Shown here: positions 24,859 to 33,931 of the stretch, one piece after another
Numbering within the stretch: position 1 is the first letter of the stretch
Layout of the letters: the number at the start of each line of letters is the position of its first letter
NCBI GenBank assembly: GCA_017556125.1
Contig: JAFZCW010000003.1
Location: 1 to 34,379, forward strand
Direction of reading: 5' to 3'
DNA length: 34,379 nt
Source: Clostridia bacterium
GTDB taxonomy: Bacteria > Bacillota_A > Clostridia > Christensenellales > CAG-138
Made by a program: the position numbers and the translations under genes
Notes under the pieces: model-generated
Seen by the model: only the letters and a program-made list of their open reading frames with translations
Database searches by the model: none
Told to the model about the DNA's origin: nothing

Positions 24859-24881
24859 ACATTATTTGGAGGAACATATTT

Positions 24882-25439
24882 ATGATTATGGCAGGCGATT
24901 TTCGCAAAGGCATGACCGTTGAGATCGATGGACAGGTCTGGTCCATTGCTGATTTCCAGCATGTGAAACCGGGCAAGGGCGCAGCGTTTGTACGCACCAG
25001 ACTGAAGAATGTCATGACCGGCGCTGTTCTTGAGAGAACATTCAGCCCTACGGACAAATATCCGCCGGCTCATATTGAGACGAAAGAGATGCAGTATCTG
25101 TATCAGGACGGAGATCTCTACTACTTTATGGATACGGAGACCTACGAGCAGCTGCCTCTGAACCATGAACAGGTCGAAGACGCGATCAACTTCATCGTTG
25201 AGAACCAGAATGTCAAGATCAAATTCTTCAAGGGCAGTCCGTTCTCCGTAGAGGCGCCGAATTTCGTTGAGCTGACCATCACGCACTGCGAGCCCGGCGT
25301 ACGCGGCGACACGGCGACCGGTACGACGAAGCCGGCCACACTTGAAACAGGGTATCAGATCAATGTTCCGCTGTTTGTCAACGAAGGCGACAGAGTTCGA
25401 GTAGACACGAGGACCGGCGACTACATGGAACGCTGCTGA
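24882..25439 (+). CDS. efp: Elongation factor P
   Basis: EF-P rescues ribosomes stalled on polyproline stretches. The 185-residue protein has three beta-barrel domains of usual length. The tip loop [16 protein letters not shown] carries Lys32 at the position that is modified in other bacteria (5-aminopentanol-lysine in B. subtilis), so a lysine-type modification is likely rather than arginine rhamnosylation. ATG 24882 has GGAGG 9 bases upstream; the second ATG (24888) is too far from it. The gene is 23 bases after the Xaa-Pro peptidase. Confidence 0.97.
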   Translation: MIMAGDFRKGMTVEIDGQVWSIADFQHVKPGKGAAFVRTRLKNVMTGAVLERTFSPTDKYPPAHIETKEMQYLYQDGDLYYFMDTETYEQLPLNHEQVEDAINFIVENQNVKIKFFKGSPFSVEAPNFVELTITHCEPGVRGDTATGTTKPATLETGYQINVPLFVNEGDRVRVDTRTGDYMERC

Positions 25440-25466
25440 GCGCTTATTGCGGGAAGAGGTATCATA

Positions 25467-25868
25467 ATGAGCAAATTATCTGAAAAAGTTGCCTATCTGA
25501 AGGGCCTCATGGAAGGCCTTGATCCGAAGGACGACGCCTACGGGAAACTGTTCCGTGCCGTGATCGATACGCTGGACGCCGTTTCCGAGGAGATCGAGGA
25601 GCACGATCTTGCGATTCAGGACATTTCCGACGATCTGGATGACGTTTTCGATGATCTTGACGATCTGGACGAGGCGGTTTTTGACGAGGAAGACGAAGAA
25701 GAGGACGAGGAGGACGACGGCTTTTTTGAAGTCGTGTGTCCCGCCTGCGGCGGTGTCATCTATTTCGACGAGGACATGCTGGACAATGAAGACGGACTGA
25801 TCTGCCCGCACTGCAACGAGCCGGTCGATATCGAGATCTGCCGCGAGGATCCGGACGAAGAAGACTGA
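25467..25868 (+). CDS. CD1247-type acidic zinc-ribbon protein
   Basis: A 133-residue protein resembling the Clostridia family named after CD1247, function unknown. The N-terminal LSEKVAYLKGLMEGL helix is characteristic. It is followed by a coiled segment that turns into a very acidic run (about residues 48-88, mostly Asp and Glu), then a zinc ribbon with CPACGG at about 91 and CPHCNE at about 112, and an acidic tail. GGAAGAGG precedes the ATG. It lies 27 bases after efp and before a strong terminator, so it probably shares the efp transcript. It could be a ribosome- or RNA-polymerase-associated factor, but that is a guess. Confidence 0.82.
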   Translation: MSKLSEKVAYLKGLMEGLDPKDDAYGKLFRAVIDTLDAVSEEIEEHDLAIQDISDDLDDVFDDLDDLDEAVFDEEDEEEDEEDDGFFEVVCPACGGVIYFDEDMLDNEDGLICPHCNEPVDIEICREDPDEED

Positions 25869-25885
25869 AAATCTGCCTATTCTTT

Positions 25886-25921
25886 ACCGCATTATCACGG
25901 ATAATGCGGTTTTCTTTTTTT
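25886..25921 (+). terminator. Strong terminator ending the efp transcript
   Basis: A perfect 11-base-pair stem, ACCGCATTATC (25886-25896) and GATAATGCGGT (25900-25910), with a three-base loop and a T-rich tail to 25921. Confidence 0.93.
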
Positions 25922-25951
25922 GCATGCAGGATTTCCCGGATTAATGTTGTA

Positions 25952-25957
25952 TATAAT
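25952..25957 (+). promoter_or_regulatory. Consensus -10 element for dgt-dnaG-rpoD
   Basis: A perfect TATAAT follows the terminator; the -35 region has no good match. The predicted start near 25964 leaves about 30 bases before the GTG of dgt, including GGAGGGAGG. Confidence 0.55.
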
Positions 25958-25993
25958 TCAAGTACGCCTGATTTTTCGGAGGGAGGTTTTTCT

Positions 25994-26992
25994 GTGACAC
26001 CGCGGGAGTATACAGAGCAGCTGGAAAACGCCACGCTGTCAAAATACGCGGCCCGGTCCGCCTGTTCAAAAGGCAGACAGCATCCGATCGCGCCGTGTTC
26101 CATCCGGACTGATTTCATCCGCGACAGAGACAGGATCATCCACTGCAAATCTTTCCGGAGGATGAAACATAAGACGCAGGTATTTCTTTCCCCGCAGGGC
26201 GATCATTACAGGACGAGACTGACGCATACGCTGGAAGTATCCCAGATCGCCAGATCGATATCGAGAGCGCTGCGTCTCAACGAGGATCTGACGGAAGCCA
26301 TCGCCATGGGACACGACCTCGGGCATACGCCTTTCGGACATACCGGAGAGGATGTTCTGAATTCTCTTCTTCCGAACGGTTTCCGGCATAACGAGCAGAG
26401 TCTCCGCGTGGTAGACAAGCTGGAAAACGGAGGGCAGGGTCTTAATCTGACCTATGAGGTCCGGGACGGGATTCTGAATCATAAAAAAGACGGACACCCG
26501 TGCACTCTGGAAGGGGAAGTGGTCTCTTTGTCCGACCGCATCGCGTATATCAACCATGACATCGATGACGCGATCCGTGCGGGCATTCTGACGGAAGACA
26601 GCCTTCCTAAGGACTGCATCGCCGTTCTCGGGAATTCCCACGGGAAAAGAATCGACACCATGATCCGTGACGTGGTGGAGAAAAGCTGGGATATGCCGAA
26701 AATTCAGATGTCGGACAGTATCGCCTTCTGCTTCAACGAGCTTCGGGATTTCATGTTCGCGAACGTGTATACGAATACGCTTGCGAAATCCGAGGAAGGG
26801 AAAGCGAAAAGAGTGGTCGAAGAATTGTTCAACTACTATTATAAAAACAATGACCTTCTTCCCGACGAGTTTCTCAAGTACAGGGAATCGGACGGCAGGG
26901 ACGTCGTGACGGCGGATTACATCGCCTGCATGACCGACAATTATGCGGTCAATGATTTCAAAAGACTCTTTGTTCCGATTGCGTTCGAATAA
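25994..26992 (+). CDS. dgt: Deoxyguanosinetriphosphate triphosphohydrolase-like HD protein
   Basis: An HD-domain dNTP triphosphohydrolase of the Dgt family, hydrolysing dNTPs to nucleosides and triphosphate. The 332-residue product from GTG 25994 begins MTPREYTEQLENATLSKYAARS and has RMKHKTQVF, then the HD residues in RLTHTLEVSQIARS and MGHDLGHTPFGHTGED (about residues 75-120). I chose GTG 25994 because GGAGGGAGG lies 7 bases before it; the in-frame ATG 25904 falls in the right arm of the upstream terminator. dgt-dnaG-rpoD is a known Clostridia arrangement linking nucleotide pools, replication priming and transcription. Confidence 0.92.
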   Translation: MTPREYTEQLENATLSKYAARSACSKGRQHPIAPCSIRTDFIRDRDRIIHCKSFRRMKHKTQVFLSPQGDHYRTRLTHTLEVSQIARSISRALRLNEDLTEAIAMGHDLGHTPFGHTGEDVLNSLLPNGFRHNEQSLRVVDKLENGGQGLNLTYEVRDGILNHKKDGHPCTLEGEVVSLSDRIAYINHDIDDAIRAGILTEDSLPKDCIAVLGNSHGKRIDTMIRDVVEKSWDMPKIQMSDSIAFCFNELRDFMFANVYTNTLAKSEEGKAKRVVEELFNYYYKNNDLLPDEFLKYRESDGRDVVTADYIACMTDNYAVNDFKRLFVPIAFE

Positions 26993-27017
26993 CACAGAAC
27001 GGTAAAGGACGTGAAAT

Positions 27018-28796
27018 ATGGCTTTTACGCAGAGCTGGATCGATGAGCTCCTTGCAAAAAATGATATCGTATCGGTCGTATCCGGATATGTATCCCTGAA
27101 GCCGAAAGGACGCAGGCTATGGGGGCTTTGTCCGATCCACGGGGAAAAGACGCCCTCTTTCTCGGTGAGTCCGGACAAACAGATGTTTTACTGTTTCGGC
27201 TGCCATGCGGGCGGTACGGTGATCCAGTTCATCATGCAGATGGAGCGTCTGACTTTCCCGGAAGCGGTTCGCTTTCTGGCGGAACGTGCGGGCATGACGG
27301 TTCCGGAAGACAGGGACGACGAACAGTATCAGCGGGAACGTGCCAGAAGGGAGCGGCTTTATCAGGCTTGCAATCTCGCGGCGCGGTTCTATATGGAGAA
27401 TCTGATCGGCGCAGCCGGCGGTCCCGCAAGGGAATACTTTGCAAAACGGAACATCGGCAGCAGCGCCGTGAAACGTTTCGGCCTCGGATATGCGCCGGAA
27501 GGATGGGACAATCTCAAGAACCATCTGACCGCGCAGGGATTCACCGAAGAGGAGCTGCTGGACGCCGGCCTGCTGGTGCGGAATCCCAACAGCGGCAAAG
27601 TCTATGACGCCTACAGGAACAGAGTGATCTTCCCGATTATCGGTGTAAACGGGCGTGTGATCGCTTTCGGCGCGCGTGTGATGAACCAGCAGGACAAGCC
27701 GAAGTATATCAATACGGGGGATACGCCGATCTACAACAAGCGGAGGAATCTGTACGGCCTCAATCTTCAGAAAAACGCGCGTCTTTCCAGCCTGATCATG
27801 GTGGAAGGATATACGGACGTGATCGGCATGTACAACGCCGGGATCGAGAACGCCGTGGCGAGTCTCGGGACGGCGCTCACGGAAGAGCAGGCGAGGCTTC
27901 TTGCACGTTATGTTTCCTCTGTATTTATCGCGTATGACGGTGATACGGCCGGACAGAACGCAACGCTGCGCGGGCTGGACATCCTTCAGAAGGAAGGACT
28001 CGACGTGCGCGTTATCGTATTTCCCGACAATATGGACCCGGATGAATACTGCGGCAAATACGGCAAGGAAGGCATGGACAATCTGATCGATAATGCCATT
28101 TCGCTGAATTCCTTCAAGCTGGTCTGCCTGAAAAGAAACTTTGACCTGACGAAGGATCACGACAGGGAGAAATATGCCATGGATGCCTGCAAGATGATCT
28201 CCCAGATGGAACCCGTCCAGCAGCAGGCGTGCATCATGCAGGTTTCCAGGGATACGGGCCTGCCGGTCGAATCGCTGGAGGCACAGCTGGGAAGAGATAT
28301 CAGGAGAGCGTCCGCACCGGTTCCAGCCGTCCGCAGGAGAGAGACGCATCAGTCAGATGGTGATTCCAAAGACGACAATTCCGCGCGGAAAATCGCGGAA
28401 GGCGTCATCATCGCCTGTATGACAAAATCGGAGGACGCCGTCCGATACGTCCGCGACCGTCATGTTCTTGACAGCGTCCATAATCCAGTATATAAAGATT
28501 TCGGTCTGAAACTGGCTGCTTCCGCGGATCCTCTGAAGGAGATCAACGCCATTGTCGGGACGATGGAGGAGGGACCCGCCTCGCAGATATCGTCCCTGAT
28601 CCACGACGATACGCAGTACAGCAATCCCGTTCAGATGATCGACGACTGCGTGGAACGGATCCGGAAGATCGAGCGTGAGGCGATGATCGATTCGCTCAGC
28701 CGCCAGCTTTCCGCGCCGGATCTTTCACCGGAAAACAGGAAGGATATCCTGACGCGCATTCAGGAACTGAACAGACAGAAGAATTCGAACAACTGA
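27018..28796 (+). CDS. dnaG: DNA primase
   Basis: DnaG makes RNA primers for replication. The 592-residue protein has a CHC2 zinc-binding domain at the N-terminus (C38, H41, C59 and C62 in [12 protein letters not shown] and [10 protein letters not shown]), a RNA-polymerase domain, a Toprim fold with [12 protein letters not shown] at about 260 and [10 protein letters not shown] at about 307, and a helical C-terminal region that should contact the DnaB-type helicase. AAAGGA precedes the ATG. It lies 25 bases after dgt and 22 bases before rpoD. Confidence 0.97.
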   Translation: MAFTQSWIDELLAKNDIVSVVSGYVSLKPKGRRLWGLCPIHGEKTPSFSVSPDKQMFYCFGCHAGGTVIQFIMQMERLTFPEAVRFLAERAGMTVPEDRDDEQYQRERARRERLYQACNLAARFYMENLIGAAGGPAREYFAKRNIGSSAVKRFGLGYAPEGWDNLKNHLTAQGFTEEELLDAGLLVRNPNSGKVYDAYRNRVIFPIIGVNGRVIAFGARVMNQQDKPKYINTGDTPIYNKRRNLYGLNLQKNARLSSLIMVEGYTDVIGMYNAGIENAVASLGTALTEEQARLLARYVSSVFIAYDGDTAGQNATLRGLDILQKEGLDVRVIVFPDNMDPDEYCGKYGKEGMDNLIDNAISLNSFKLVCLKRNFDLTKDHDREKYAMDACKMISQMEPVQQQACIMQVSRDTGLPVESLEAQLGRDIRRASAPVPAVRRRETHQSDGDSKDDNSARKIAEGVIIACMTKSEDAVRYVRDRHVLDSVHNPVYKDFGLKLAASADPLKEINAIVGTMEEGPASQISSLIHDDTQYSNPVQMIDDCVERIRKIEREAMIDSLSRQLSAPDLSPENRKDILTRIQELNRQKNSNN

Positions 28797-28818
28797 AAAG
28801 ATTCAGGAGGGGAATAGA

Positions 28819-29910
28819 TTGGAACAGGTAGTAAAAAAAGAAAACGTGAAGGATCTGAAGATCAAGGAACTGCTGGACACCGGCAAGGCGAAAGGCGTGC
28901 TTTCGTACAAGGAGATCATGAATTCTCTGGAAGAGCTGGATCTTGATCAGGAACAGGTTGAAAAACTCTACGAAAACATCGAAGAGATGAATATCGATGT
29001 CGTCGAGGAGGTCGAGATTCCAGAAGACATGACGGAGGAGATCGCGGAGATCGAATCCGCACTTTCATCGACGGAAGGCATCAATACGGATGACCCGGTC
29101 CGGATGTATCTGAAGGAGATAGGCCGCGTGCCGCTCCTCTCCGCCCAGCAGGAGATCGAGATTGCCAAGAGAATGGACGAGGGCGATGAGAGCGCTAAGC
29201 AGGAGCTTGCGGAGGCCAACCTGAGGCTGGTCGTATCCATCGCAAAGCGCTATGTGGGCAGAGGCATGCTGTTTCTGGACCTGATCCAGGAGGGGAATCT
29301 CGGCCTGATCAAAGCGGTCGAAAAATTCGATTACAAGAAGGGTTATAAATTCTCCACATATGCTACCTGGTGGATCCGCCAGGCGATTACAAGGGCGATT
29401 GCGGACCAGGCAAGGACGATCCGTATCCCTGTGCATATGGTGGAAACGATCAATAAACTGATCCGGATCAACCGTCAGCTTGTTCAGGATCTCGGCCGTG
29501 ATCCGCGCCCGGACGAGATCGCGAAGGAAATGGGGATCTCGGAAGAGAAGGTCCGTGAAATCATTAAGATCGCACAGGAACCGGTTTCTCTCGAGACGCC
29601 GATCGGTGAAGAGGACGACAGCCATCTCGGCGATTTCATTCCGGACGATGACGCGCCGGCGCCGGCGGAAGCGGTCGCTACGACACTTCTCAAAGAACAG
29701 CTGATGGACGTTCTGGACACGTTAACGACGAGGGAGGCGAAGGTGCTCTGCCTCCGGTACGGACTGGACGACGGCAAAGCGAGAACGCTGGAGGAAGTCG
29801 GAAGGGAATTCAACGTTACCCGTGAAAGGATCCGGCAGATCGAAGCGAAAGCGCTCCGCAAGCTTCGTCATCCGAGCAGAAGCAAACGGCTGAAGGATTT
29901 CCTGGAGTGA
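28819..29910 (+). CDS. rpoD: RNA polymerase primary sigma factor RpoD/SigA
   Basis: The housekeeping sigma factor. The 363 residues contain a short region 1.1 (about 8-75, acidic towards its end), region 1.2 with [18 protein letters not shown], region 2 with [17 protein letters not shown] and [18 protein letters not shown], region 3, and region 4.2 with [24 protein letters not shown]. The long non-conserved insert of proteobacterial sigma-70 is absent, as in B. subtilis SigA. The start is TTG with GGAGGGG upstream. The -10 and -35 boxes found in this window suit this factor. queA follows after 18 bases. Confidence 0.97.
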   Translation: MEQVVKKENVKDLKIKELLDTGKAKGVLSYKEIMNSLEELDLDQEQVEKLYENIEEMNIDVVEEVEIPEDMTEEIAEIESALSSTEGINTDDPVRMYLKEIGRVPLLSAQQEIEIAKRMDEGDESAKQELAEANLRLVVSIAKRYVGRGMLFLDLIQEGNLGLIKAVEKFDYKKGYKFSTYATWWIRQAITRAIADQARTIRIPVHMVETINKLIRINRQLVQDLGRDPRPDEIAKEMGISEEKVREIIKIAQEPVSLETPIGEEDDSHLGDFIPDDDAPAPAEAVATTLLKEQLMDVLDTLTTREAKVLCLRYGLDDGKARTLEEVGREFNVTRERIRQIEAKALRKLRHPSRSKRLKDFLE

Positions 29911-29928
29911 TCCGGAAAGGGAAAGCCA

Positions 29929-30954
29929 TTGCTGACGAAAGATTTCTACTATGATCTTCCGAAGGAACTGATCGCGCAGACGCCTGTGGAAGACCGTTCA
30001 TCCTGCAGACTGCTCGTCTATGACCGCAGGACCCGTGAAATAACCGACACCGTTTTCCGGGATATTCTCCGGTACTTCCAGCCCGGAGATATTCTTGTGC
30101 GGAACAATACGAAAGTCATGCCGGCAAGGCTCTACGCCGTGCGTGAGGAAAACGGCGCGAAGGCGGAATTCCTGCTTCTGGAGAGGGTGAACGGGGATAC
30201 CTGGAAATGTATCGCCCGGCCGGCAAGAAGGATCCGGCCCGGCTACGTTTACCGCGTGAGCGGGGAACTGTCCGTCCGTATCGTCGGGGATGCCGACATG
30301 GAGGGCGGGAAGATCGTGGAACTGATCTATGACGGCATATTCGAGGAGGTCCTCGACCGTGCGGGGAACATGCCGCTTCCGCCATATATCAAGGAAAGAC
30401 TGGAGGATCCTTCGAATTACCAGACGGTATACGCGAAGGAACTCGGCTCCGCTGCCGCGCCGACCGCTGGACTGCATTTTACCGAGGATCTTTTCAGACA
30501 GCTGAGGGAGAACCGTGTGGAGGTGGCCGATATCCTGCTTCATGTAGGGCTCGGAACATTCCGCCCCGTGAGCGCCGAGCGTGTGGAAGACCATGTCATG
30601 CATTCGGAATACTATGAGATCTCTCAAAAAGCCGCGGATGCCATCAACCGGGCAAGAGAGAACGGCGGAAGAAGGATCGCGGTCGGAACGACTTCGGTGA
30701 GAACGCTGGAAAGCGCTTCGGACGAATCCGGCAGGATCACCGCGAATACGGGATGGACGAATATTTTCATCAGGCCGGGGTACCGTTTTAAAGCGGTGGA
30801 CGCGCTGATCACGAACTTTCATCTGCCGGAATCCACCCTTCTGATGCTCGTTTCCGCGATGTGTTCGAGAGAAGAGATCCTGAGCGTGTACCGGCACGCC
30901 ATTGACGAACGGTACAGGTTCTTCAGCTTCGGCGACGCGATGCTGATACTTTGA
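29929..30954 (+). CDS. queA: S-adenosylmethionine:tRNA ribosyltransferase-isomerase QueA
   Basis: QueA transfers a ribosyl-derived group from SAM to preQ1 in tRNA, forming epoxyqueuosine at wobble position 34. The 341-residue protein is full length, with DFYYDLPKELIAQTPVEDRSSCRL at the start, NNTKVMPARLY, the AAPTAGLHFTEDL block at about 185 and ITNFHLPESTLLMLVSA near the end. The start is TTG with GGAAAGGG upstream. It precedes tgt by 6 bases, so the two steps that put the queuosine precursor into tRNA are encoded together. No queC, queD, queE or queG is visible here. Confidence 0.97.
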   Translation: MLTKDFYYDLPKELIAQTPVEDRSSCRLLVYDRRTREITDTVFRDILRYFQPGDILVRNNTKVMPARLYAVREENGAKAEFLLLERVNGDTWKCIARPARRIRPGYVYRVSGELSVRIVGDADMEGGKIVELIYDGIFEEVLDRAGNMPLPPYIKERLEDPSNYQTVYAKELGSAAAPTAGLHFTEDLFRQLRENRVEVADILLHVGLGTFRPVSAERVEDHVMHSEYYEISQKAADAINRARENGGRRIAVGTTSVRTLESASDESGRITANTGWTNIFIRPGYRFKAVDALITNFHLPESTLLMLVSAMCSREEILSVYRHAIDERYRFFSFGDAMLIL

Positions 30955-30960
30955 GATGAC

Positions 30961-32085
30961 ATGCAGAAATCATACCGATACGAACTGATCAAAAAAGACA
31001 AGAAGACCGGCGCGAGGCTCGGCCGTGTATACACGGATCACGGCGTTTTCGATACGCCGTGCTATATGCCTGTCGGTACGCAGGCGACGGTGAAGGCAAT
31101 GACCCCGCGCGATCTCGTGGACGTGAACGCGCGGATCATTCTCGCGAATACGTTCCATCTGTACCTCCGGCCCGGCCACGAGCTGGTCCGGGAGGCAGGC
31201 GGGCTTCATTCCTTCATGCATTGGGACAGACCCATTCTGACGGACAGCGGCGGATTTCAGGTGTTCAGCCTTGCCAAGATCAACAAGATCCAGGAAGACG
31301 GGGTCATGTTCCAGTCACCGATCGACGGGAGCAAGCATTTCTTTTCCCCTGAAAAAGTCATGGAAATCGAAATGGCGCTCAATGCGGATATCGCAATGGC
31401 TTTCGACGAGTGCGCACCGTTTCCAAGTGACCACACATACGCTGAACAGGCGATGAACCGGACACACCGATGGGCGGAACGCTGCAGGGAGGCGCACAAC
31501 AGCAGTTCTCAGAATCTGTTCGGGATCGTTCAGGGCGCTTTTTACGCAGATCTCAGGATCGCCAGCGCGAAGTTCCTGTCATCCCTCGATTTCGACGGAT
31601 ATGGGATCGGGGGGCTGAGTGTCGGGGAACCGAAGGAAACGATGTACCGGATGCTGGAGGAGATCGAGCCGTACATGCCCGAGCAGAAACCGCGGTATCT
31701 GATGGGCGTCGGAAGTCCGGACTGCTTCCTGGAAGGCATTCGCCGCGGGGTCGACATGTTCGACTGCGTGATGCAGACGAGGATGGCCAGAACAGGGATG
31801 GCGCTGACCAGGCAGGGACGCATGAATATACGCAACGCGAAATACGAACGGGATTTTTCTCCGATCGAAGAGGGGTGCGACTGCTATGCGTGCCGCGGTT
31901 TCTCCAGAGCTTACATTCATCATCTGGTCAAGGAGAAAGAGATACTCGGCGCGCAGCTTCTGACGATGCATAATCTCCGGTTCTCCACCCGGCTGATGGA
32001 GGATATCCGGGAATCGATACGGAACGATGATTTCCTGGCGTTTTCCACCGAACTTCTGGAACGGGGGATCTACGACAGATGCTGA
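30961..32085 (+). CDS. tgt: Queuine/preQ1 tRNA-guanine transglycosylase
   Basis: Tgt swaps guanine 34 for preQ1 in tRNAs with GUN anticodons. The 374-residue protein shows the substrate aspartate in LTDSGGFQVFS, the YGIGGLSVGEP segment, the nucleophile region MFDCVMQTRMARTG (about 263-276) and the zinc site CDCYACRGFSRAYIHHL. The usual DCVxPTR motif reads DCVMQTR, with Pro replaced by Gln; the aspartate itself is kept. Start ATG 30961 has only a weak upstream GAG. The stop overlaps the tsaE start by 7 bases. tRNA-His(GTG) in the array at the window's end is a substrate type of this enzyme. Confidence 0.95.
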   Translation: MQKSYRYELIKKDKKTGARLGRVYTDHGVFDTPCYMPVGTQATVKAMTPRDLVDVNARIILANTFHLYLRPGHELVREAGGLHSFMHWDRPILTDSGGFQVFSLAKINKIQEDGVMFQSPIDGSKHFFSPEKVMEIEMALNADIAMAFDECAPFPSDHTYAEQAMNRTHRWAERCREAHNSSSQNLFGIVQGAFYADLRIASAKFLSSLDFDGYGIGGLSVGEPKETMYRMLEEIEPYMPEQKPRYLMGVGSPDCFLEGIRRGVDMFDCVMQTRMARTGMALTRQGRMNIRNAKYERDFSPIEEGCDCYACRGFSRAYIHHLVKEKEILGAQLLTMHNLRFSTRLMEDIRESIRNDDFLAFSTELLERGIYDRC

Positions 32086-32531
32086 CGAGATCTTTTGAGT
32101 GCAGAAATCCTGCCGAGACGGCAATGCTTGCGTCAAGGATCCAGAAGCAGATCGAGGTTCCGTTCCTGATGACCCTGCAGGGGGATCTCGGAGCGGGTAA
32201 AACAGAGCTTGTGCGCGGCATCATGGAACGGTTCGGGATCACTTCCGTTAAAAGCCCGACTTTTACCATCGTCCGGGAATATGAACCCGGATTCAAGGTT
32301 TATCACATCGACGCGTACAGACTCGGATCCGGCGACGAACTGCTTTCCATCGGTTTTGACGAGTTTTTAACGGAAGACGCTCTTATTTTCATAGAGTGGG
32401 CCGATCTTGTGGAAGACGCGCTTCCGCAGGAACGCCTTTCCGTCAGTATCGAAGGCAGCGGGGAGGAGCCCCGCTTTATCACGATCCGTTCGGAAGGGGA
32501 AAAATACGACAGGGTTCTGCAGCAGTTATGA
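32079..32531 (+). CDS. tsaE: tRNA threonylcarbamoyladenosine biosynthesis ATPase TsaE
   Basis: TsaE is the P-loop ATPase that supports the TsaB-TsaD complex making t6A at tRNA position 37. The 150-residue protein has Walker A GDLGAGKTELVRG at about 39-51, SPTFTIVREYE, and the HIDAYRL and IEWADLVED blocks of the family. It overlaps tgt upstream (7 bases) and tsaB downstream (ATGA), implying coupled translation. Confidence 0.95.
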   Translation: MLTRSFECRNPAETAMLASRIQKQIEVPFLMTLQGDLGAGKTELVRGIMERFGITSVKSPTFTIVREYEPGFKVYHIDAYRLGSGDELLSIGFDEFLTEDALIFIEWADLVEDALPQERLSVSIEGSGEEPRFITIRSEGEKYDRVLQQL

Positions 32532-33151
32532 TTATTCTTGCGGTTGAGACTACCTATAAGATTGCGACCGTTACGGTCAAGGACGGACAGACGGAGGTCA
32601 CCGTCACTGCCGATACGGCAAAAAAGCATGCCGAAACCATCCTTCCCGCTGTCCGCGATGCGCTTGACCGCTGCGGGCATACCCTCCGGGAAGTGGATTA
32701 TGTCGCCGTTGATGTCGGCCCGGGATCATTCACCGGGCTGAGGATCGGCGTATGTGTTGCCAATGCGCTGGGGTTTGCGCTCGGCATCCCGGTCATTCCG
32801 GTCGATTCCCTGAGCGTTGTCGGGGAACAGGCACTGTCCGAAGCGGACGAATGCTATGCCATGATCGACGCCAATAACGGTAACGTATACTGCGCGCATC
32901 TCGACCGCAGCTGTCCGGTACCGTCCGTGCGTGCGGAATCCTTTGCGGAGTTTACTGCCGGGATCGGGGAGCACGATCTTGCTGCGGGCAACGTCAGCAC
33001 GGAAGGACTTCCTTTCCGCATGATCCATCAGGTTCCGAACTCTCTCAGCTTGGCTCGGTTTGCCTACCGTCATCCGGAACTTGCCAGAAAAACAGCCGAA
33101 GCGCTGTATGTGCAGAAATCCGGTGCGGAGCGGCGCAGGAAAAAAGAATGA
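32528..33151 (+). CDS. tsaB: tRNA threonylcarbamoyladenosine biosynthesis protein TsaB
   Basis: TsaB is the inactive Gcp-fold paralogue that dimerises with TsaD for t6A synthesis. ATG 32528 overlaps the tsaE stop and yields MIILAVETTYKIATVTV, the conserved N-terminus; an in-frame start far upstream at 32396 lies inside tsaE and is rejected. The 207-residue product keeps VDYVAVDVGPGSFTGLRIGV and ALGFALGIPVIPVDSL, and is somewhat shorter in its C-terminal half than B. subtilis TsaB. It ends in a basic stretch (ERRRKKE) and overlaps rimI by 4 bases. Confidence 0.94.
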   Translation: MIILAVETTYKIATVTVKDGQTEVTVTADTAKKHAETILPAVRDALDRCGHTLREVDYVAVDVGPGSFTGLRIGVCVANALGFALGIPVIPVDSLSVVGEQALSEADECYAMIDANNGNVYCAHLDRSCPVPSVRAESFAEFTAGIGEHDLAAGNVSTEGLPFRMIHQVPNSLSLARFAYRHPELARKTAEALYVQKSGAERRRKKE

Positions 33152-33645
33152 CGGTCATCAGGGAAATGAAGCTGCAGGACATTCCCGCAGTGTATAAAAT
33201 CGAATGTGAGTGTTTCCGATCTCCGTGGTCCAGATATTCTCTTCTGAAAGAACTGACAAACGAGATCGCATATTATTATGTCGTCGAGGAGGATGACAGG
33301 GTCGTCGCGTATACGGGAATGTGGGTGCTCTTCGACGAGGCCCATGTCACAAACATCGCCGTGACCCGGGAATACAGGAGACGAGGCTTTGCCAAAATGC
33401 TCATGGTCCGGATGATGCAGCAGGCCGTCGAGCTTGGAGCGGAAAAAATGACGCTGGAAGTCAGGGAGTCGAACGCGGCCGCGCAGAAGCTCTACGCCGG
33501 GTTCGGTTTCTATCAGAACGGTTTCCGCCCGAGGTATTACGAGGATACCGGGGAGGGGGCGCTGATCCTGTGGAACGACAGGATCGCGGATACATTGGCG
33601 GAACTGACAGAAAAGCCGGATTACAGAGAAGAAATCGACGGATGA
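33148..33645 (+). CDS. rimI: Ribosomal protein N-acetyltransferase RimI-type (GNAT)
   Basis: A 165-residue GNAT acetyltransferase of the RimI type, the usual neighbour of tsaB; in other bacteria RimI acetylates the N-terminus of ribosomal protein S18. Visible features are REMKLQDIPAVYKIECECF with SPWS, the acetyl-CoA loop VTREYRRRGFAKMLM at about 75-89, and the ESNAAAQKLYAGFGF block. The ATG overlaps the tsaB stop. tsaD, which often follows, is absent; the tRNA array comes instead. The substrate is inferred from family and context. Confidence 0.9.
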   Translation: MTVIREMKLQDIPAVYKIECECFRSPWSRYSLLKELTNEIAYYYVVEEDDRVVAYTGMWVLFDEAHVTNIAVTREYRRRGFAKMLMVRMMQQAVELGAEKMTLEVRESNAAAQKLYAGFGFYQNGFRPRYYEDTGEGALILWNDRIADTLAELTEKPDYREEIDG

Positions 33646-33684
33646 ACGGCATGGAAATTTAATTTTTTTTCATACTTGTTTCCA

Positions 33685-33713
33685 TTGACAGAAGTCCTTG
33701 CAGCCACTATAAT
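33685..33713 (+). promoter_or_regulatory. Perfect consensus promoter of the tRNA array
   Basis: TTGACA (33685-33690), a 17-base spacer and TATAAT (33708-33713) match the housekeeping consensus exactly. The predicted start near 33720 is about 15 bases before the first tRNA. Confidence 0.93.
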
Positions 33714-33734
33714 TAGATTTCGGAACTCTGGCCT

Positions 33735-33811
33735 GCGCCTGTAGCTCAGCAGGATAGAGCAACGGCCTTCTAAGCCGTAGGTCCCGGGTTCGAATCCCTG
33801 CGGGCGCGCCA
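33735..33811 (+). tRNA. tRNA-Arg (anticodon TCT)
   Basis: The acceptor stem GCGCCTG pairs with CGGGCGC, the anticodon arm ACGGC-CTTCTAA-GCCGT puts TCT at 33769-33771, the T-loop TTCGAAT is present and CCA is encoded at 33809-33811. It decodes AGA and AGG. Confidence 0.96.
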
Positions 33812-33839
33812 TTTTTTTTGTAGTATGTTGTGTTTGCGT

Positions 33840-33917
33840 GGTGGGTGTAGCTCAGTTGGTTAGAGTGCCTGGTTGTGGCCCAGGAGGTCGTGGGTTCGAG
33901 TCCCACTACTCACCCCA
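33840..33917 (+). tRNA. tRNA-His (anticodon GTG)
   Basis: The anticodon arm CCTGG-TTGTGGC-CCAGG gives GTG at 33875-33877. The acceptor GTGGGTG pairs with TACTCAC (two G-T pairs), and G at 33840 can act as the extra G-1 opposite C73, an identity element of tRNA-His. CCA is encoded. Confidence 0.95.
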
Positions 33918-33931
33918 TTTTCCCTAAGTGA

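Noticed and set aside
25904..25993. Upstream in-frame ATG of dgt, adding 30 residues
   Set aside because: The ATG lies within the right arm of a strong terminator and upstream of the -10 box, and the added residues do not resemble Dgt; GTG 25994 has an excellent Shine-Dalgarno.
27117..28349. Long open frame on the minus strand across dnaG (410 codons)
   Set aside because: It is antisense to a clear primase gene, its translation is rich in Arg, His and Pro without recognisable motifs, and such frames recur opposite nearly every gene here; it reflects codon bias.
32396..32527. Extended N-terminus for tsaB
   Set aside because: It is read out of frame within tsaE; MIILAVETT at 32528 is the conserved TsaB start and overlaps the tsaE stop in the usual ATGA fashion.
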